From Clarkia xantiana subsp. parviflora (lineage: Eukaryota; Streptophyta; Magnoliopsida; Myrtales; Onagraceae): a DNA stretch of 64,000 nt. Location of the stretch: assembly GCA_036873135.1 (NCBI GenBank), contig JAPTYO010000002.1, positions 49,222,204-49,286,203 of the forward strand, read 5' to 3'. Below are positions 20,546 through 31,816 of the stretch, piece after piece; position 1 is the first letter of the stretch, and each line of letters begins with the position of its first letter. Below the pieces are notes generated by a model, which made no database searches, was not told where the DNA came from, and saw only the letters and a program-made list of their open reading frames with translations. Both the position numbers and the translations under genes were made by a program.

Positions 20546-21902
20546 CAACCAACGGTCTAACCTTTGATTGACTCTATTTTATGATGGGATGACACACGCA
20601 ATTTGAAGTTGGGTTTTACCTCTTGAGGAATCTTTTGCTTGTCCATAGGCGCGTTTTCCGTGCCTTGTCCTCCATTTCTCAAAATAGAGGAATTGTAAAC
20701 GTTAGAGTAAACGTGCACGTGCATAGGCACGTGCCCGTAAAATATGGATGTAATGAAAACTCAATCTATTCTTGTATACATTTTTAAAAATGCTAATATA
20801 CATGGGAATGCAGTGTAATCATGATTATGGGTTGATGCAGTCCAATTTTATGATACCGTAATCCATGAGTGTATGAGTGAAGGGGTTCCACGTGTAAAAA
20901 ATATTTGAATCAGGTCTAAAAAATTTCTAAGTATGGGAATGTAAAAAATATGCATATGGAAAATGCTAACTTGAGTGGAGATGTGTTTAACTATAGTTAA
21001 GAGTGAGTAAATGTGATAGTTTTCTATCTAACCCTTAGATCTTCTTTAATTCAAAGTAATGGTGGAGATTATGTCTCCTCCAAAAACCCTACACACCTTT
21101 ACTTATAAAATAAGAGAATAGAATTACCTCACTTGGAGCCACCATCATCTTTTCTCTATAATTTCCCATTCTTGGAGGTTAAGAAAATTACTTGCCCCAA
21201 ATTAGGGTGGCCGGCGCAAACAATCACAGGGACAGGCGGAGCTCGGCGCGGCGGGGCCAGTCACAACAGAGGCGGCGTGAACTGGGACGAGGGTGGACCA
21301 GCGCGACGGCAACGGAGACGGGGAGGGCCAATCCGATCCTCCACATGGCGCGACATCGGACGGCGTGGGGTGGTTTTCCGGCGCGATAGGGCTCCGACGG
21401 GGGACAACGGTGGTCCTTCCGGCGACGACGACGTCTTCTCGACCACGGCGGGACTCCGATTTTAAACCGAGTGTTCGAATTAGTTCGGGATTTCCTAAGT
21501 TTCGATCTTTTCCCTTCTGTGAACATATCAAATGCTCGTATTTAGATTGCATATGCTTGACTTGTGATGATTTCCCGAATGCTTGAATTGTGATTGTCGT
21601 GCTTGGTCGGACAATCGTTGTTTGCTCGGAAAATGGTTTTTGCTCGAGTACATTTTCCTTATTTGATTTTGTTGTCGCAAAATTGCTTGTACGTAGCCGT
21701 TGTTGTTGTTGGGTGTTACTGAGCCACAATTGTTATTCGTTAATTGTTGTGTGGTATAACTGTCGATCTGTCAACGTTGAGCTGTTTCTGATCTTACCCG
21801 GGAAATCATTTCGTTCTGACACTTAGCTTGATATGGCAGGTTTTATACTCGTGGTGGTGTCCTAAGACTCATACCTTGCAATGGAGTTACATCTTGCGTA
21901 GA
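20546..21902 (+). promoter_or_regulatory. Upstream region of the element E antisense gene, with TATA box and GC-rich leader
   Basis: Positions 20546-21100 are AT-rich with no gene that I can support. A TATA box (tataaaat) is at 21104-21111. It is followed by a GC-rich stretch (about 21200-21470) with an open frame (21133-21465) rich in Gly and Arg, unlike anything in the other elements, and then T-rich DNA up to the ATG at 21903. The layout suggests a non-coding first exon and leader intron, or a captured host fragment. The 110-codon frame could be coding, but nothing confirms it. Confidence 0.4.
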
Positions 21903-24387
21903 ATGAGTAAGTTCTTCATCCCCTCGGTTCGTCGTGTTACTTTCTTTCCTGATGTTAGCTCAGAGTCGGATTTTGAATTAGACACTAAGTTTGAGTATTG
22001 GTATGAGTCGGAGTCTATCTCAAGTTTGGAACCTCTATCTGCTTTCGAGTTAGCTTCAGCGCCATTGTCGGTGAATTGGTTGGGTCAACGCGAGTATAAC
22101 GAATACCTTGAGTTAGGCGATGTCAGACCCTTAGATGAACCTTTGTATCCTTTTCTTCCATCCCTTAAAAACGTTCGTCAGACCGTGGCACTGCCCCCGG
22201 AGGGAAAGGGTTAGTGTACACTTCTTAGATTCGATATGGGTTGCGTTATCCCTATTGCGACGATCTTATCGGACTTTGTCGGTTCCATGGGATTTCGCCT
22301 GTGAACCTTGCTCCCACTGCTATCCGTGCCTGGGTAAGCTTCCGAGTGTTATGTCATTGGCACTCCTGGAAGTATTTCTTGGTCCTATTCCGGTGTTTCT
22401 ATCGATTCCTGTACAAGAAGAAAACCGGGTTTGCATCCATGGTGACACGCTACCATCCTCTTAAAGATGCTCGGTTTAAGGAGTTGGGACTAGGTGAGGT
22501 TGAGTGGGATAATGATCATCGATGTATGACTTCTGTCGATCGTTCATTAAGTCATTGGTCCAAACACTATTTCTTTGTCACCGATCGTTATGTTACCGGG
22601 TCGATCCATTGCGACGATCGCTCGGATGACTGCCCAACTTTGGGGAGTTTTCTTCATCAGATAAGGAGACTATGAAGATCATTTACCAAATCCACCAGAC
22701 CAAATCTTATTGTCCCGTGTCTTTGGTGTCAGAGATGGACTTATATGAGGCGGGGATCCGCTTGACCCCTCCTTTCGCGAATTTGGTATGTTATTGATCT
22801 TCTTGTTTTCATTCGCCTTTTGTTTTCTCCTTGTACGTTGGTTTCATGGTTAAACGTATAATGTGCAGGCGGAGCATTCCGAACGCACCATTTCCGTTAA
22901 TAAGAAGAAAGCGCCTTCTAGTTCTGTTCCAAAGGTCTCGAAACCTTCTAAGTTAGGGAAGACGGTTGCAACCTCTAGTATGTTTTCTTCATTTTATATT
23001 CTCTTTACCTTATGATATACTTATATTTGTTCTCATGTTTCTTTCTTTATGTTATCAGAGCATTCGCCCCTAGTCACCGAGCGCGTACTCCCAGTGGGGA
23101 AGAGTTCAAGCCAGTGTAAGTCCAAGGTGCGGAAAATTGACTCTGAGTCGGACCCTCGACTGCAAAGAAACAGAAGTACGTAAAGGATCCTTCTTCGAAC
23201 GCCCGCGTACCGACCCCTTCTTGTGATAAAGAGATGGTGGTTGAAGAGGTGCCTCCTCTGTCGGACAAGGGAAGCGACCTATGGAGGGTGACAGGATGAC
23301 CATAGACCTTGATGACCCTTCTCCCTCTCCTGCCCCCCAGTCGAGGGGACGAACCTCAGGTTTGTTATTTTCAATTTTCTTGTTAATGCCTTATTACGTA
23401 TGTCTTTTGATCATGCCATATTTTGCAGAGACAGGCCGGCCTCCTGCCTTGAGTCGTAAGGATTTGCGTCTCCCTACTGATGAAGACATTGCAGGCTCTG
23501 AGTGGACTCCTTTTTTCTGGATTGAAGGATTATCACCTTGATCGTCATGTTTCTTTGCGCACACCTGAGGTAGGGGTTCGTGTTCTTTACAGTGCCGTTG
23601 CCCATGGGGATCGTATATCTTGTCCTGTTTCTCCTAAGGAAACAAGACGATTGGTTCAGGGAGTTCTTTCTCTCTATGCCCCTGTAAGTATTTTATTCTT
23701 TGTGTTCTCCTTTGTATGCTCGTTTATTGCCTATGTGTTTTGAATGTTTGATTGTTGTTTCAGGGCATTGCTGACATTATCAATCTTTCGGCTATTGCTC
23801 TTGAGCTATCCGACGAGAAGAAAGTGCTTGAGGATGCCTAGGTATCCTTGAAGGTTGAGCTTAGCGGTTCTCAGGAGAAGGCACGCCTCTCTGATTTGAA
23901 GGTGCAAGAGCTTCGAGATCAGGTAGCCTTGCTTGAGACTACTGTTGCTGAGTTGCCAAAAGGCTGAGGTTGATTCTTCACTCCATGCTGCGGAGTTGAA
24001 GAATGTCGAAGATAAGTGTCGCGCGGAGGAGAGAATTTCCGCGGTGGCTAAGTATAAGGCTTCCCCTGCCTGTGCTTCTGATTTCAAAGTTCGATGCGAC
24101 AAGGAGATGAATCAGTTTGGAGAATATCTCGTTGATAAGATTTTCAGGATTAATCCTCATTTTCCGTTTGGTGATTTGGGTGATTTCGGTCTTATGCCGA
24201 AGGTTATGTCGCTGTACTTAGAGGGCAGGTTGCAGTTGCCGGGAATGTTGTTGAGGCACCTGTGCAGGAGGATACCGTACCTGTTGATGTTATTGAGTCG
24301 GGTTCTTCTTCATCTTCTTCGAGTTCTATTTCTGATTCTTCGTCCGAGCATCAGGACCGCGAGGACTCTGCAGTGGCATCAGGTTGA
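21903..24387 (+). pseudogene. Element E antisense gene (Transposase_28-like), about five exons, degenerate
   Basis: Proposed exons are 21903-22785, 22869-22977, 23059-23359, 23429-23683 and 23764-24387, each bounded by gt...ag with T-rich acceptors. The first exon encodes MSKFFIPSVRR, an acidic stretch and the family block (GLRYPYCDDL, AIRAWVSFRVLC, LFRCFYRF). The last exon is a Lys/Glu/Leu-rich coiled coil ending in a Ser/Asp-rich tail. A frameshift before 22214, an in-frame TAG where B and G have Gln (about 22230), a frame change near 22650 and a TAG near 23840 show decay. It lies opposite to gag and next to the 3' LTR, as in B and G. Confidence 0.65.
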
Positions 24388-24814
24388 TTTCCTGATATCT
24401 CTATCATTGTACATATTTCTTTGCTTTTCCTCCCCTTGTTGGGTTGAGTGGTTTTTCCCCATATTGGGTTGATTTTATTTTGATAGTCTCATACTTAGGA
24501 GTTTTATGGCTTTGCTGCTTAACTTTGTTGTGTTGGTTTCTCTTTGAGATGTTTGCCTTAGCTTGTGGTGTGGATGGTAGGATGACTTGCTACTTGGTTA
24601 TGATAACTGCTTGTGGTTGTTTATGTGGTTCCTTCTTTACGTGCTCCTTTCTTGTTCTCTTATTTACTTACTTGATGTCTTTTTGGCATTCTCGTGTATC
24701 ACGATACCTGTAATGTCATCATGAACAAACTTGCACGTTTCTCATATCATATATCCTTGCTTTGTAAAAAGAAAGGCTTTTCAAGATACGTTCTTGGGGA
24801 CGTTGTAAAATTTT
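24388..24814. other. T-rich spacer, no gene seen
   Basis: This lies between the end of the antisense gene and the minisatellite of element E. It is strongly T-rich on the plus strand, compatible with a 3' untranslated region. The short open frame here encodes only hydrophobic, T-derived residues and is not convincing. Confidence 0.5.
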
Positions 24815-25198
24815 TTCGCGAGACTGGCTCTCGGAGGGCGCATAATATGTTCGCGAGATTGGCTCTCGGAGGGGGCAGAATGTTATCAAGAGATTGACTC
24901 TCGGAGGGCACAGAGTTTGTTCGCGAGATTGGCTCTCGGAGGGCGCAGAGTGTTATCATGAGATAGGCTCTCGGAGGGCACAAATTATTTTCACGAGACA
25001 GGCTCTCGGAGGGCACAAATTATTTTCACGAGACAGGCTCTCAGATGGCACATATTATTTTCACGAGACAGGCTCTCGGAGGGAACCGATTATTTCACGA
25101 GACAGGCTCTCGGAGGGCGCAAAGTGTTATCACGAGATAGGCTCTCGGAGGGCATATATTATTTTCAGGAGACAGGCTCTCGGAGAGCACCGATTATT
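24815..25198. repeat. Element E minisatellite, 36-bp unit, left part
   Basis: About ten copies of a ~36-bp unit with cgagacaggctctcggaggg and cacaaattattttca. Each carries the dyad CGAGA-N5-TCTCG. The array is cut by element D at 25198 and continues at 32390. Confidence 0.9.
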
Positions 25199-25771
25199 TG
25201 TTGGATAACGGGGACGTAATACTACGGAATGCTAAACGTGTACTAGTAAGTAATCTAATTACGCAACGGAATAATGTACACATACCTCAATAGCTTTCCT
25301 GCTCAAGAACGTTGTGGAGGGAGTTCTGATCCTCCGGTCGGAACCCGTACAAGTTCTTCGTGAGAAGAAGTCCTACGCGGTATAAGCTCCACAACAAATC
25401 CTCTGATCGATTCTTCAACAGGGACAGAACCTCGGACTGATGTGCACCGAAAGTCTCAACTAAGGGTGAGAGGGTTTCTCTCAAGTTCCTCAATGGAGGG
25501 ACTTATTAATTTTATTAATGTGCTAAACACATTAGGAGACCCCCTATATATAGCATTGGTGGATTGGACAAAAGTCCACTCCAACCAGTGTGGTACATGG
25601 TTCGGCCGAACCATGCTAATTAAGGGGGAGGCCCAATTTTGGGCCTCCCATGTCAATTAGGGATTGGGTCTGGCCTAATTAACCTAATGTGACAATTACC
25701 TAATTAACTTAGGTAATTTCCTTAACATTGACGGGCTACCAATTACTGCGCCACGTCACCACATGCTAACA
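25199..25771 (-). mobile_element. Element D 3' LTR
   Basis: It starts tgttggataacggggacg and ends ccacatgctaaca. It is followed by gctcccactcgccg, which is a polypurine tract (CGGCGAGTGGGAGC) on the minus strand. Confidence 0.88.
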
Positions 25772-25847
25772 GCTCCCACTCGCCGGAATGAGAGGGTGCC
25801 TGTTAATGTATTGTCATCCAATAACATCAACATTTCAGTCTTCGGTC

Positions 25848-26472
25848 AGAGAAAACCCTCATTCAAAGGTAAATACGGGTGACGACCTGCTTAAACCGTC
25901 ATCGAAGGGATCCTTCCTCTAGAAGTAAAGACAGGTGGCGACCTACTTGTCACCAGCTAAAAAGAACCATCCCGACTAAGTAAACATAAAGCGGCGACCT
26001 GTTCTTAACTACCATCAGAGGAAACCTCCCTACAAAGGTAACTACAGGTGGCAACCTGCTTAGAGAAAGCTTCCTCAGTAAGAAACACTTAGCTGGAGAC
26101 CTACTTGTCACCAGCTGACTGTTCACCGTCTCACTCAGCCAATCACAGAAGAGGAACAACCGCCCCTCAGCTACCAATCAGGGCATAGCAGCCACCTTAT
26201 AGAAAGTCGGTAATCTGTCCCTATAAATAGGGACTGTTTTTTACTCATTTACACATTCAGTCAGTTCTAAATACGTTCTTATATTATTACTCTCAAATCC
26301 ATTACTGACTTAAGCTTCAGAGTGGAATCAGGGGCAATCCCCACCCCTTTTTCAAGTTCTCGCCCCACATAACCTCTTAGAGGAAAACTTAGCGTTCGAG
26401 AGAGCTAAGTCCGAGGCGATACTTGGAAGTCCATTCCCCGAAGTTCAAGGCCACGTCATTTTGATCCCAACA
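25848..26472 (+). mobile_element. Element C 5' LTR, truncated at its 5' end
   Basis: It aligns with the 3' LTR from 30334 onward and ends ttttgatcccaaca. It contains the CAGGTGGCGACCTG-type repeats, a TATA box (ctataaatag, about 26221-26230) inside the inverted repeat TCCCTAT-AA-ATAGGGA, and the shared end block. Confidence 0.88.
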
Positions 26473-26474
26473 TT

Positions 26475-26492
26475 TGGCGCCGTCTGTTGGAA
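26475..26492 (+). promoter_or_regulatory. Element C primer-binding site
   Basis: TGGCGCCGTCTGTTGGAA lies two bases after the LTR end. It is the same site as in B and H with one difference. Confidence 0.78.
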
Positions 26493-26531
26493 CTCCGATC
26501 AAATGGTCATGACCCCTAGAGAAGCAACAAG

Positions 26532-27609
26532 ATGTCCAACCTCCCGGTGGAAGGAAATAATCCCCCAGCGGATCCTACCACCTCGAAGCCAATCAACAAA
26601 GAAGATCCGTCCATTCCACAAGCTAATGGAGGAGGTAATGATGGAAATCTCAGTCATTCTAAGTCATTACCAAATCCAGAAGAAGTAAGGACAGTCCCCC
26701 CCGGCTGTCCACCAAGAAGTATTGGCGGCCTTCATAACCTTTTGGAATCAAGCCCAGGCGGGCACCATCCCCGAAAAGGCACCCGCTCAAGAAACTTACC
26801 AAAAGGAGAACGTGGCGTCCAATGTAAAAATCCAAGAGAAAGAACCCCTGGAGAAAGAAATTCCTAAGAATCCTGAAGGAGAAATGGCGAGCAAAGAACC
26901 TGTCCCATTCACTATGGGACAGGTGGAAGAGTTGTTAGAGAAAAAGAGAAGGGGGACGAACGATTTGCTGATTGTTCGCGATCATACCTCCCATCCTTTC
27001 TCTAAAAGGTTGTTCAACACTCGAGTTCCTCCGCAATTCTTTGCGAGGAACATTGACGACTACACAGGCGAAGGAGATCCTGTTCGCCACATCAACGCCC
27101 ATAACTCTTCCCTCCTGGGAAGAGGGGCAATTCCGGATCACTATGCAGCCCTCTTCCCAACTACGTTGAAAGAATAGGCATCCACTTGGTTCTATGGCCT
27201 CCCCGACAACTCGATCGATTCATGGGAGGAACTGAAGGCTAAATTCATCGAAGGCCATATAGGCCAAAGACAGCGCCTGAAGAGTATGGATTTACTAGAT
27301 AAAATTGAACAAGGTTCTGATGAAACCTTGGCCAATTATTACACTAGGTTCCATAAGATACTCCAACAGTTAAATGAAGACGCTACGGATGGCGAGTTGA
27401 TCAGGACCTTCTGGAGAGGTCTTAAGACGCAGAGCCAAGCTCTGAAGGAAAACATGGTGATGAAGCCGGTGAGAAAGATCGAGGCCCTCGCCATGAAGGT
27501 GAAGAAGTACATAGATCCGGAAAGATCACACGAGAAGTCGCCTCGAGAAATCAAGCGCCAAGTCGTGCCAACAAAAAACCGAAGAAGGCTCCGCTTCTCG
27601 ACCACCTAA
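26532..27609 (+). pseudogene. gag: Element C gag, N-terminal and core parts
   Basis: The start is the ATG at 26532 (MSNLPVEGNNPPADP), identical in layout to F. A frameshift near 26695 (run of C) leads to the frame 26722-27177, with the Gag segment TSHPFSKRLFNTRVPPQ, DDYTGEGDPVRHI. A TAG at 27175-27177 interrupts it and the same frame continues 27286-27609 with GSDETLANYYTRFHKIL, DATDGELIRTFWRGL. A further shift near 27580 joins it to the next part. The order and motifs match Gag of B, F and H. Confidence 0.82.
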
Positions 27610-28636
27610 GAAGGAAGAAAGACGAGACGGGAACTTCCGACCTGGAAACCGTCCGGGAATAAGAAATCCTAATTCTTGTCCAGGAAAGTTCACTCCTCTT
27701 ACACACAATGTAGCGGCGGTACTCCAGGAAATGGAAAAGCTTCGCCTTAGCCACCCGCCACCCATAAAGAAGAACCTGATGGGCCACCAAATGAGCGCCT
27801 ATTTTCGTTACCATCAAACACGGGGGCACGATACAAAAGAGTATATCATCTTAAATCAAGATATAGAAGACCTTATACAAAGGGGCAAACTGTTGAAATT
27901 TGTCGAGAAGGCCTCCAATATTCCAAAAAAGCGGGATCGAAGCCCAAGGGAAGACTCTCGATCCCCTCCACCCGACCATCCCGCTCCAAGAACGATAAAT
28001 TTCATTGCCGGAGGATTCGCTGCAGGAGGAGGAACAAATTCGGCTCGGAAAGTGTACGCTGCACAAATATCCACAGCAGCAGTAATGGGGAAGAGACCTC
28101 GGGAACCCGACCTCGAGACTATTAGTTTTACGATCAACGATCTTGCAAAAATAGATAAACCACATGAAGATGCTCTGGTGGTCATTCTACTGATCACCAC
28201 TTATAAAGTCAAAAGAATTCTAATCGACAGTGGAAGCTCGACCGATATACTTTTTTACGAAGCTTTCCAGAGTCTGGGATTAACACAGAGGGATCTCCTG
28301 AAGTTCGACTTTCCTCTCATAGGATTTTCCGGAAGGACCACCTATCCAATGGGTGCTATCAAACTCACAATGGTTCTGGGAAAATAGAAGACGACTCTAA
28401 CCGTAGATGTGCTCTTCGTAGTCGTCGACTCCGCCTCAGCATACAATGCCATTATTGGAAGAACGACTCTTAATCCTCACCGGATAATCCCCTCAACAGC
28501 TCATCAAGTAATGAAATTCCCGACACCGCACGGGATAGGGGAAGTGAGAGGCGATCAAACTGCAGCTCGACGATGTTACGTCAGTTCGATGAGACGCTGG
28601 AACCAGAGAGAAGTCATAGAAACGGTGCCCTATTAA
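27610..28636 (+). pseudogene. gag-pro: Element C gag end and protease
   Basis: The frame 27731-28387 starts in the Pro-rich linker and holds a damaged knuckle (FRYHQTRGHDTKEY, both Cys lost). The INFIAGGFAAGG linker follows, then the protease active site LIDSGSSTDILF near 28222-28257. A TAG at 28385-28387 breaks it; 28409-28636 continues in the same frame with YNAIIGRTTLNPHRI and VRGDQ. The reading ends at 28636 with no RT downstream, so pol is missing, not just mutated. Confidence 0.82.
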
Positions 28637-28723
28637 GAAAATAATGTTGCTTATTTTTAAGGCTAATGTTTGTTCTATGATGCTTTTTCTTTGTTAGATT
28701 CAGGACGGATAATAGATCTCAAG

Positions 28724-29040
28724 AGTCGATCATCAAAACGTCTGATATCAACTAAATCACTCAGACGAATCTACTACTTGCAGTGCAGAAGAACTCAAGA
28801 GTCGATCATCAAAACATCTGATATCAGTTAAATCACTCCGCAGATCGACTACTTGCAGTACAGAAGAACTCGAGGATTGCTAACGGCTTGATATCCACTA
28901 AATCACTCAGACGGATCGATTACTTGAAGTTCTTAAAGACTGGTCTTCCCAAAGTCACGAATCGACCATCCAAAATCTGATATCAGCCAAATCACTCAGA
29001 AAGGTCGACGACTCGGAAGACAGGTTAGATACCTATTTTT
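28724..29040. repeat. Element C first tandem array, 76-bp unit
   Basis: Four diverged copies of a 76-bp unit with agtcgatcatcaaaa, ctgatatca and aaatcactcagac follow the protease. Copies start at 28724 and 28800 and become less regular. Positions 28637-28723 and 29041-29165 hold AT-rich spacer. Confidence 0.8.
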
Positions 29041-29165
29041 GTTATAACTAATGTTAAGCTTTATTTTTTGATGTAATATTCAGGAAATGATGAATGAAAT
29101 GGTTCCCCGATATCTATTTTCTTCATAAAGAAATCATTTCGATATTATCATCCTCGACTTGCGCC

Positions 29166-29765
29166 ATCCAAATCGGTCGTCGACCATTATGTGCCCAAAA
29201 TGGCGACTAAAGCCTAGGTGCGGCGACAATTCGATCGAAGACCTCCATATCGGTTGTCGACCATTATGTGCCCAAAATGACGACTAAAGCCTAGGTGCGG
29301 CGACAATTCGATCGAAGACCTCCAAATCGGTTGTCGACCATTATGTGCCCAAAATGGCGACTAAAGCCTAGGTACGGCGACAATTCGATCGAAGACCTCC
29401 AAATCGGTTGTCGACCATTATGTGCCCAAAATGGCGACTAAAGCCTAGGTGCGGCGACAATTTGATCGAAGACCTCCAAATCGGTTGTCGACCATTATGT
29501 GCCCAAAATGGCGACTAAAGCCTAGGTGCGGCGACAATTCGATCGAAGACCTCCAAATCGGTTGTCGACCATTATGTGCCCAAAATGGCGACTAAAGCCT
29601 AGGTGCGGCGACAATTCGATCGAAGATCCAAATCAGTTGTCGACCATTATGTGCCCAAAATGGTGACTAAAGCCTAGGTGCGGTGACAATTCGATCGAAG
29701 ACCTCCAAATCGGATGTCGACCATTATGTGCCCAAAATGGCGATCAAAGCTTAGGAACGGCGACG
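29166..29765. repeat. Element C second tandem array, 77-bp unit
   Basis: About eight copies of a 77-bp unit with gtcgaccattatgtgcccaa, gcgactaaagcctaggt and ttcgatcgaag. The same unit occurs inverted in F and, as a dimer, in H. Confidence 0.92.
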
Positions 29766-30062
29766 ATTAAGGAGCAGTCTTAACTGACTCCTCGACTTCC
29801 TAAAGTCGCCATCTACAAAGGAGCAGTCTTAACTGACTCCTCGACTTCATACAGTCGGCGACGATTAAGGAGCAGTCTTAACTGACTCCTCGACTTCCGA
29901 AAGTCGCCATCTACAAAGGAGCAGTCTTAACTAACTCCTCGACTTAATACAGTCGGTGAAGATTAAGGAGCAGTCTTAACTGACTCCTCGACTTCCGAAA
30001 GTCGCCATCTACAAAGGAGCAGTCTTAACTGACTCCTCGACTTCCGAAAGTCATCATCCGTC
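29766..30062. repeat. Element C third tandem array, ~53-bp unit
   Basis: Five to six copies of a unit with ggagcagtcttaactgactc and ctcgacttccgaaagtcgcc, alternating with catacagtcgg. Dyads GCAGT-N-ACTGA and CGACT-N-AGTCG are in each copy. Confidence 0.88.
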
Positions 30063-30170
30063 GAAGAGAACGATAAAGCGGAATTGGAGGCCATACAACA
30101 AGATAGAAAGGTAATACTCGACACGACCCCTTCCCTTTATATTATAAATAAAGAGAAATGATTCATGTCT

Positions 30171-30180
30171 CAGGGGCAAG
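30171..30180 (+). promoter_or_regulatory. Element C polypurine tract
   Basis: caggggcaag directly precedes the TG of the 3' LTR. Confidence 0.78.
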
Positions 30181-30958
30181 TGTTGGGTTATGATTAAAAC
30201 TCGATATTAAGCATAAGAGTCGAGTACGTTTAAAAGGCAGGGAAAGAAGAATCGTTGACCATTCTCACTCGTCTTAACGAGGCAAGGATAAAAGGTCGAC
30301 GACAACTTATGAAGAAGTCGACTGGTTGCCACTAGAGAAAACCCTCCTTCAAAGGTAAATACGGGTGACGATCTGCTTAAACCGTCATCGAAGGGAACCT
30401 TCCTCTAGAAGTAAAGACAGGTGGCGACCTACTTGTCACCAGCTAAAAAGAACCATCCTGGCTAAGTAAACATAAAGCGGCGACCTGTTCTTAACTACCA
30501 CCAGAGGAAACCTCCCTACAAAGGTAACTACAGGTGGCGACCTGCTTAGAGAAAGCTTCCTCAGTAAGAAACACTTAGCTGGAGACCTACTTATCACCAG
30601 CTGACTGCTCACCGTCTCACTCAGCCAATCACAGAAGAGGAACTATCGCCCCTCAGCTACCAATCAGGGCATATCAGCCGCCTTATAGAAAGTCGGTAAT
30701 CTGTCCCTATAAATAGGGACTGTTTTTTACTCATTTACACATTCAGCCAGTTCTAAATACGTCCTTACATTATTACTCTCAAATCCATTACTGACTTAAG
30801 CTTCGGAGTGGAATCAGGGGCCATCCCCACCCCTTTTTCAGGTTCTCGCCCCACATAACCTCTTAGAGGAAAACTTAGCGTTCGAGAGAGCTAAGTCCGA
30901 GGTGATACTTGGAAGTCCATTCCCCGAAGTTCAAGGCCACGTCATTTTGATCCCAACA
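30181..30958 (+). mobile_element. Element C 3' LTR
   Basis: A full-length 778-bp LTR, tgttgggttatgatt...gatcccaaca. It has the U3 direct repeats around CAGGTGGCGACCTG, and the TATA box at about 30707-30716 sits inside GTCCCTAT-AA-ATAGGGAC. Confidence 0.9.
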
Positions 30959-31092
30959 GCCCACAAGAAACATTAATTATGTAAAATAATTTACAATATT
31001 GCTAATATATATATAAAATTTGGCACTTATATATTATTAATATATATAAATATTGTCAAGATTCTATCTTTAAGATGTAAATCAATTAACAT

Positions 31093-31150
<58 letters not shown>

Positions 31151-31816
31151 ACGGCCAAATATATATATATATATACATATAATTATTGTCAAATATATAT
31201 TTAGGGATAAAATATATAGACAATATATCTTCTTAATCTTTTTAAGTAACCAAATCCTATCAATATATCTCTATCCCTATCTTTTAGCTAAATATATTGA
31301 TAGTTTGTATATTTTACTATATAATGTGAATCTTTTCTTATCTTTCCAATTTATAGATATATTGTCTCCTTTTAATAAAATTGAAATATGGTAAAAAGTA
31401 TATCCACATGCAAGGGCCGGCCGAATTTTACTTACTTGCACCCCAAGAAATTAAATTTTTTACCTAATAATTCACCTAGGGGTTCGGCTATAACACCAAA
31501 AATTGGAAAAATTGTCAAATTTTAAGATCAAACACTACTATGATCATGAATCCAAAAAGTGTTCTTGATAAAACTCATCGTGTTCTTGAAGATCATGAAT
31601 ATCAAACTTAAATTTAAACAAGAAATTTTGGTTTTGATCTATAAAAACATGTAAATTCCGAAAATTTTAAGTTTTTAAAGATCAAACATATGAAATTTGC
31701 TTAAAAATTTCGGATTAATCATGTTGTTCATCATAAAAATTTCGGTTTTTATAATATTTTCAAGAACATCAGTTTATCAATATTTCAAGAACTCCTAACA
31801 CTTGCTCTGATACCAC
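30959..31816 (-). other. Element D internal region, AT-rich, with (TA)n
   Basis: No coding frame of note. A TA dinucleotide run of about 24 units lies near 31099-31146, with a shorter one at 31160-31175. The right end carries the tRNA-iMet primer site at 31804-31815. Confidence 0.75.

Larger units (their letters stand above)
25848..30958 (+). mobile_element. Element C: non-autonomous gag-pro element of the A family
   Basis: 5' LTR 25848-26472 (truncated), primer site, gag, protease, three tandem arrays, polypurine tract, 3' LTR 30181-30958. There is no RT, RNase H or integrase and no antisense gene. The 5' LTR lacks its first 153 bp relative to the 3' LTR (625 against 778 bp), so the left junction with D is a secondary deletion and no target duplication can be read. 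Its LTR ends and gag are closest to element F. Confidence 0.88.

Noticed and set aside
21903..24387. The E antisense gene as a captured host gene
   Set aside because: It shares the family block and position with the genes in B and G, so it is an element gene; only its upstream GC-rich segment may be host-derived.
25287..25493. 68-codon frame in both D LTRs as a conserved gene
   Set aside because: It lies fully inside the LTR, is present in both copies only because LTRs are duplicates, and matches no family I know.
31099..31146. TA repeat as an origin or regulatory site
   Set aside because: A simple dinucleotide repeat in an AT-rich internal region; nothing ties it to a function.
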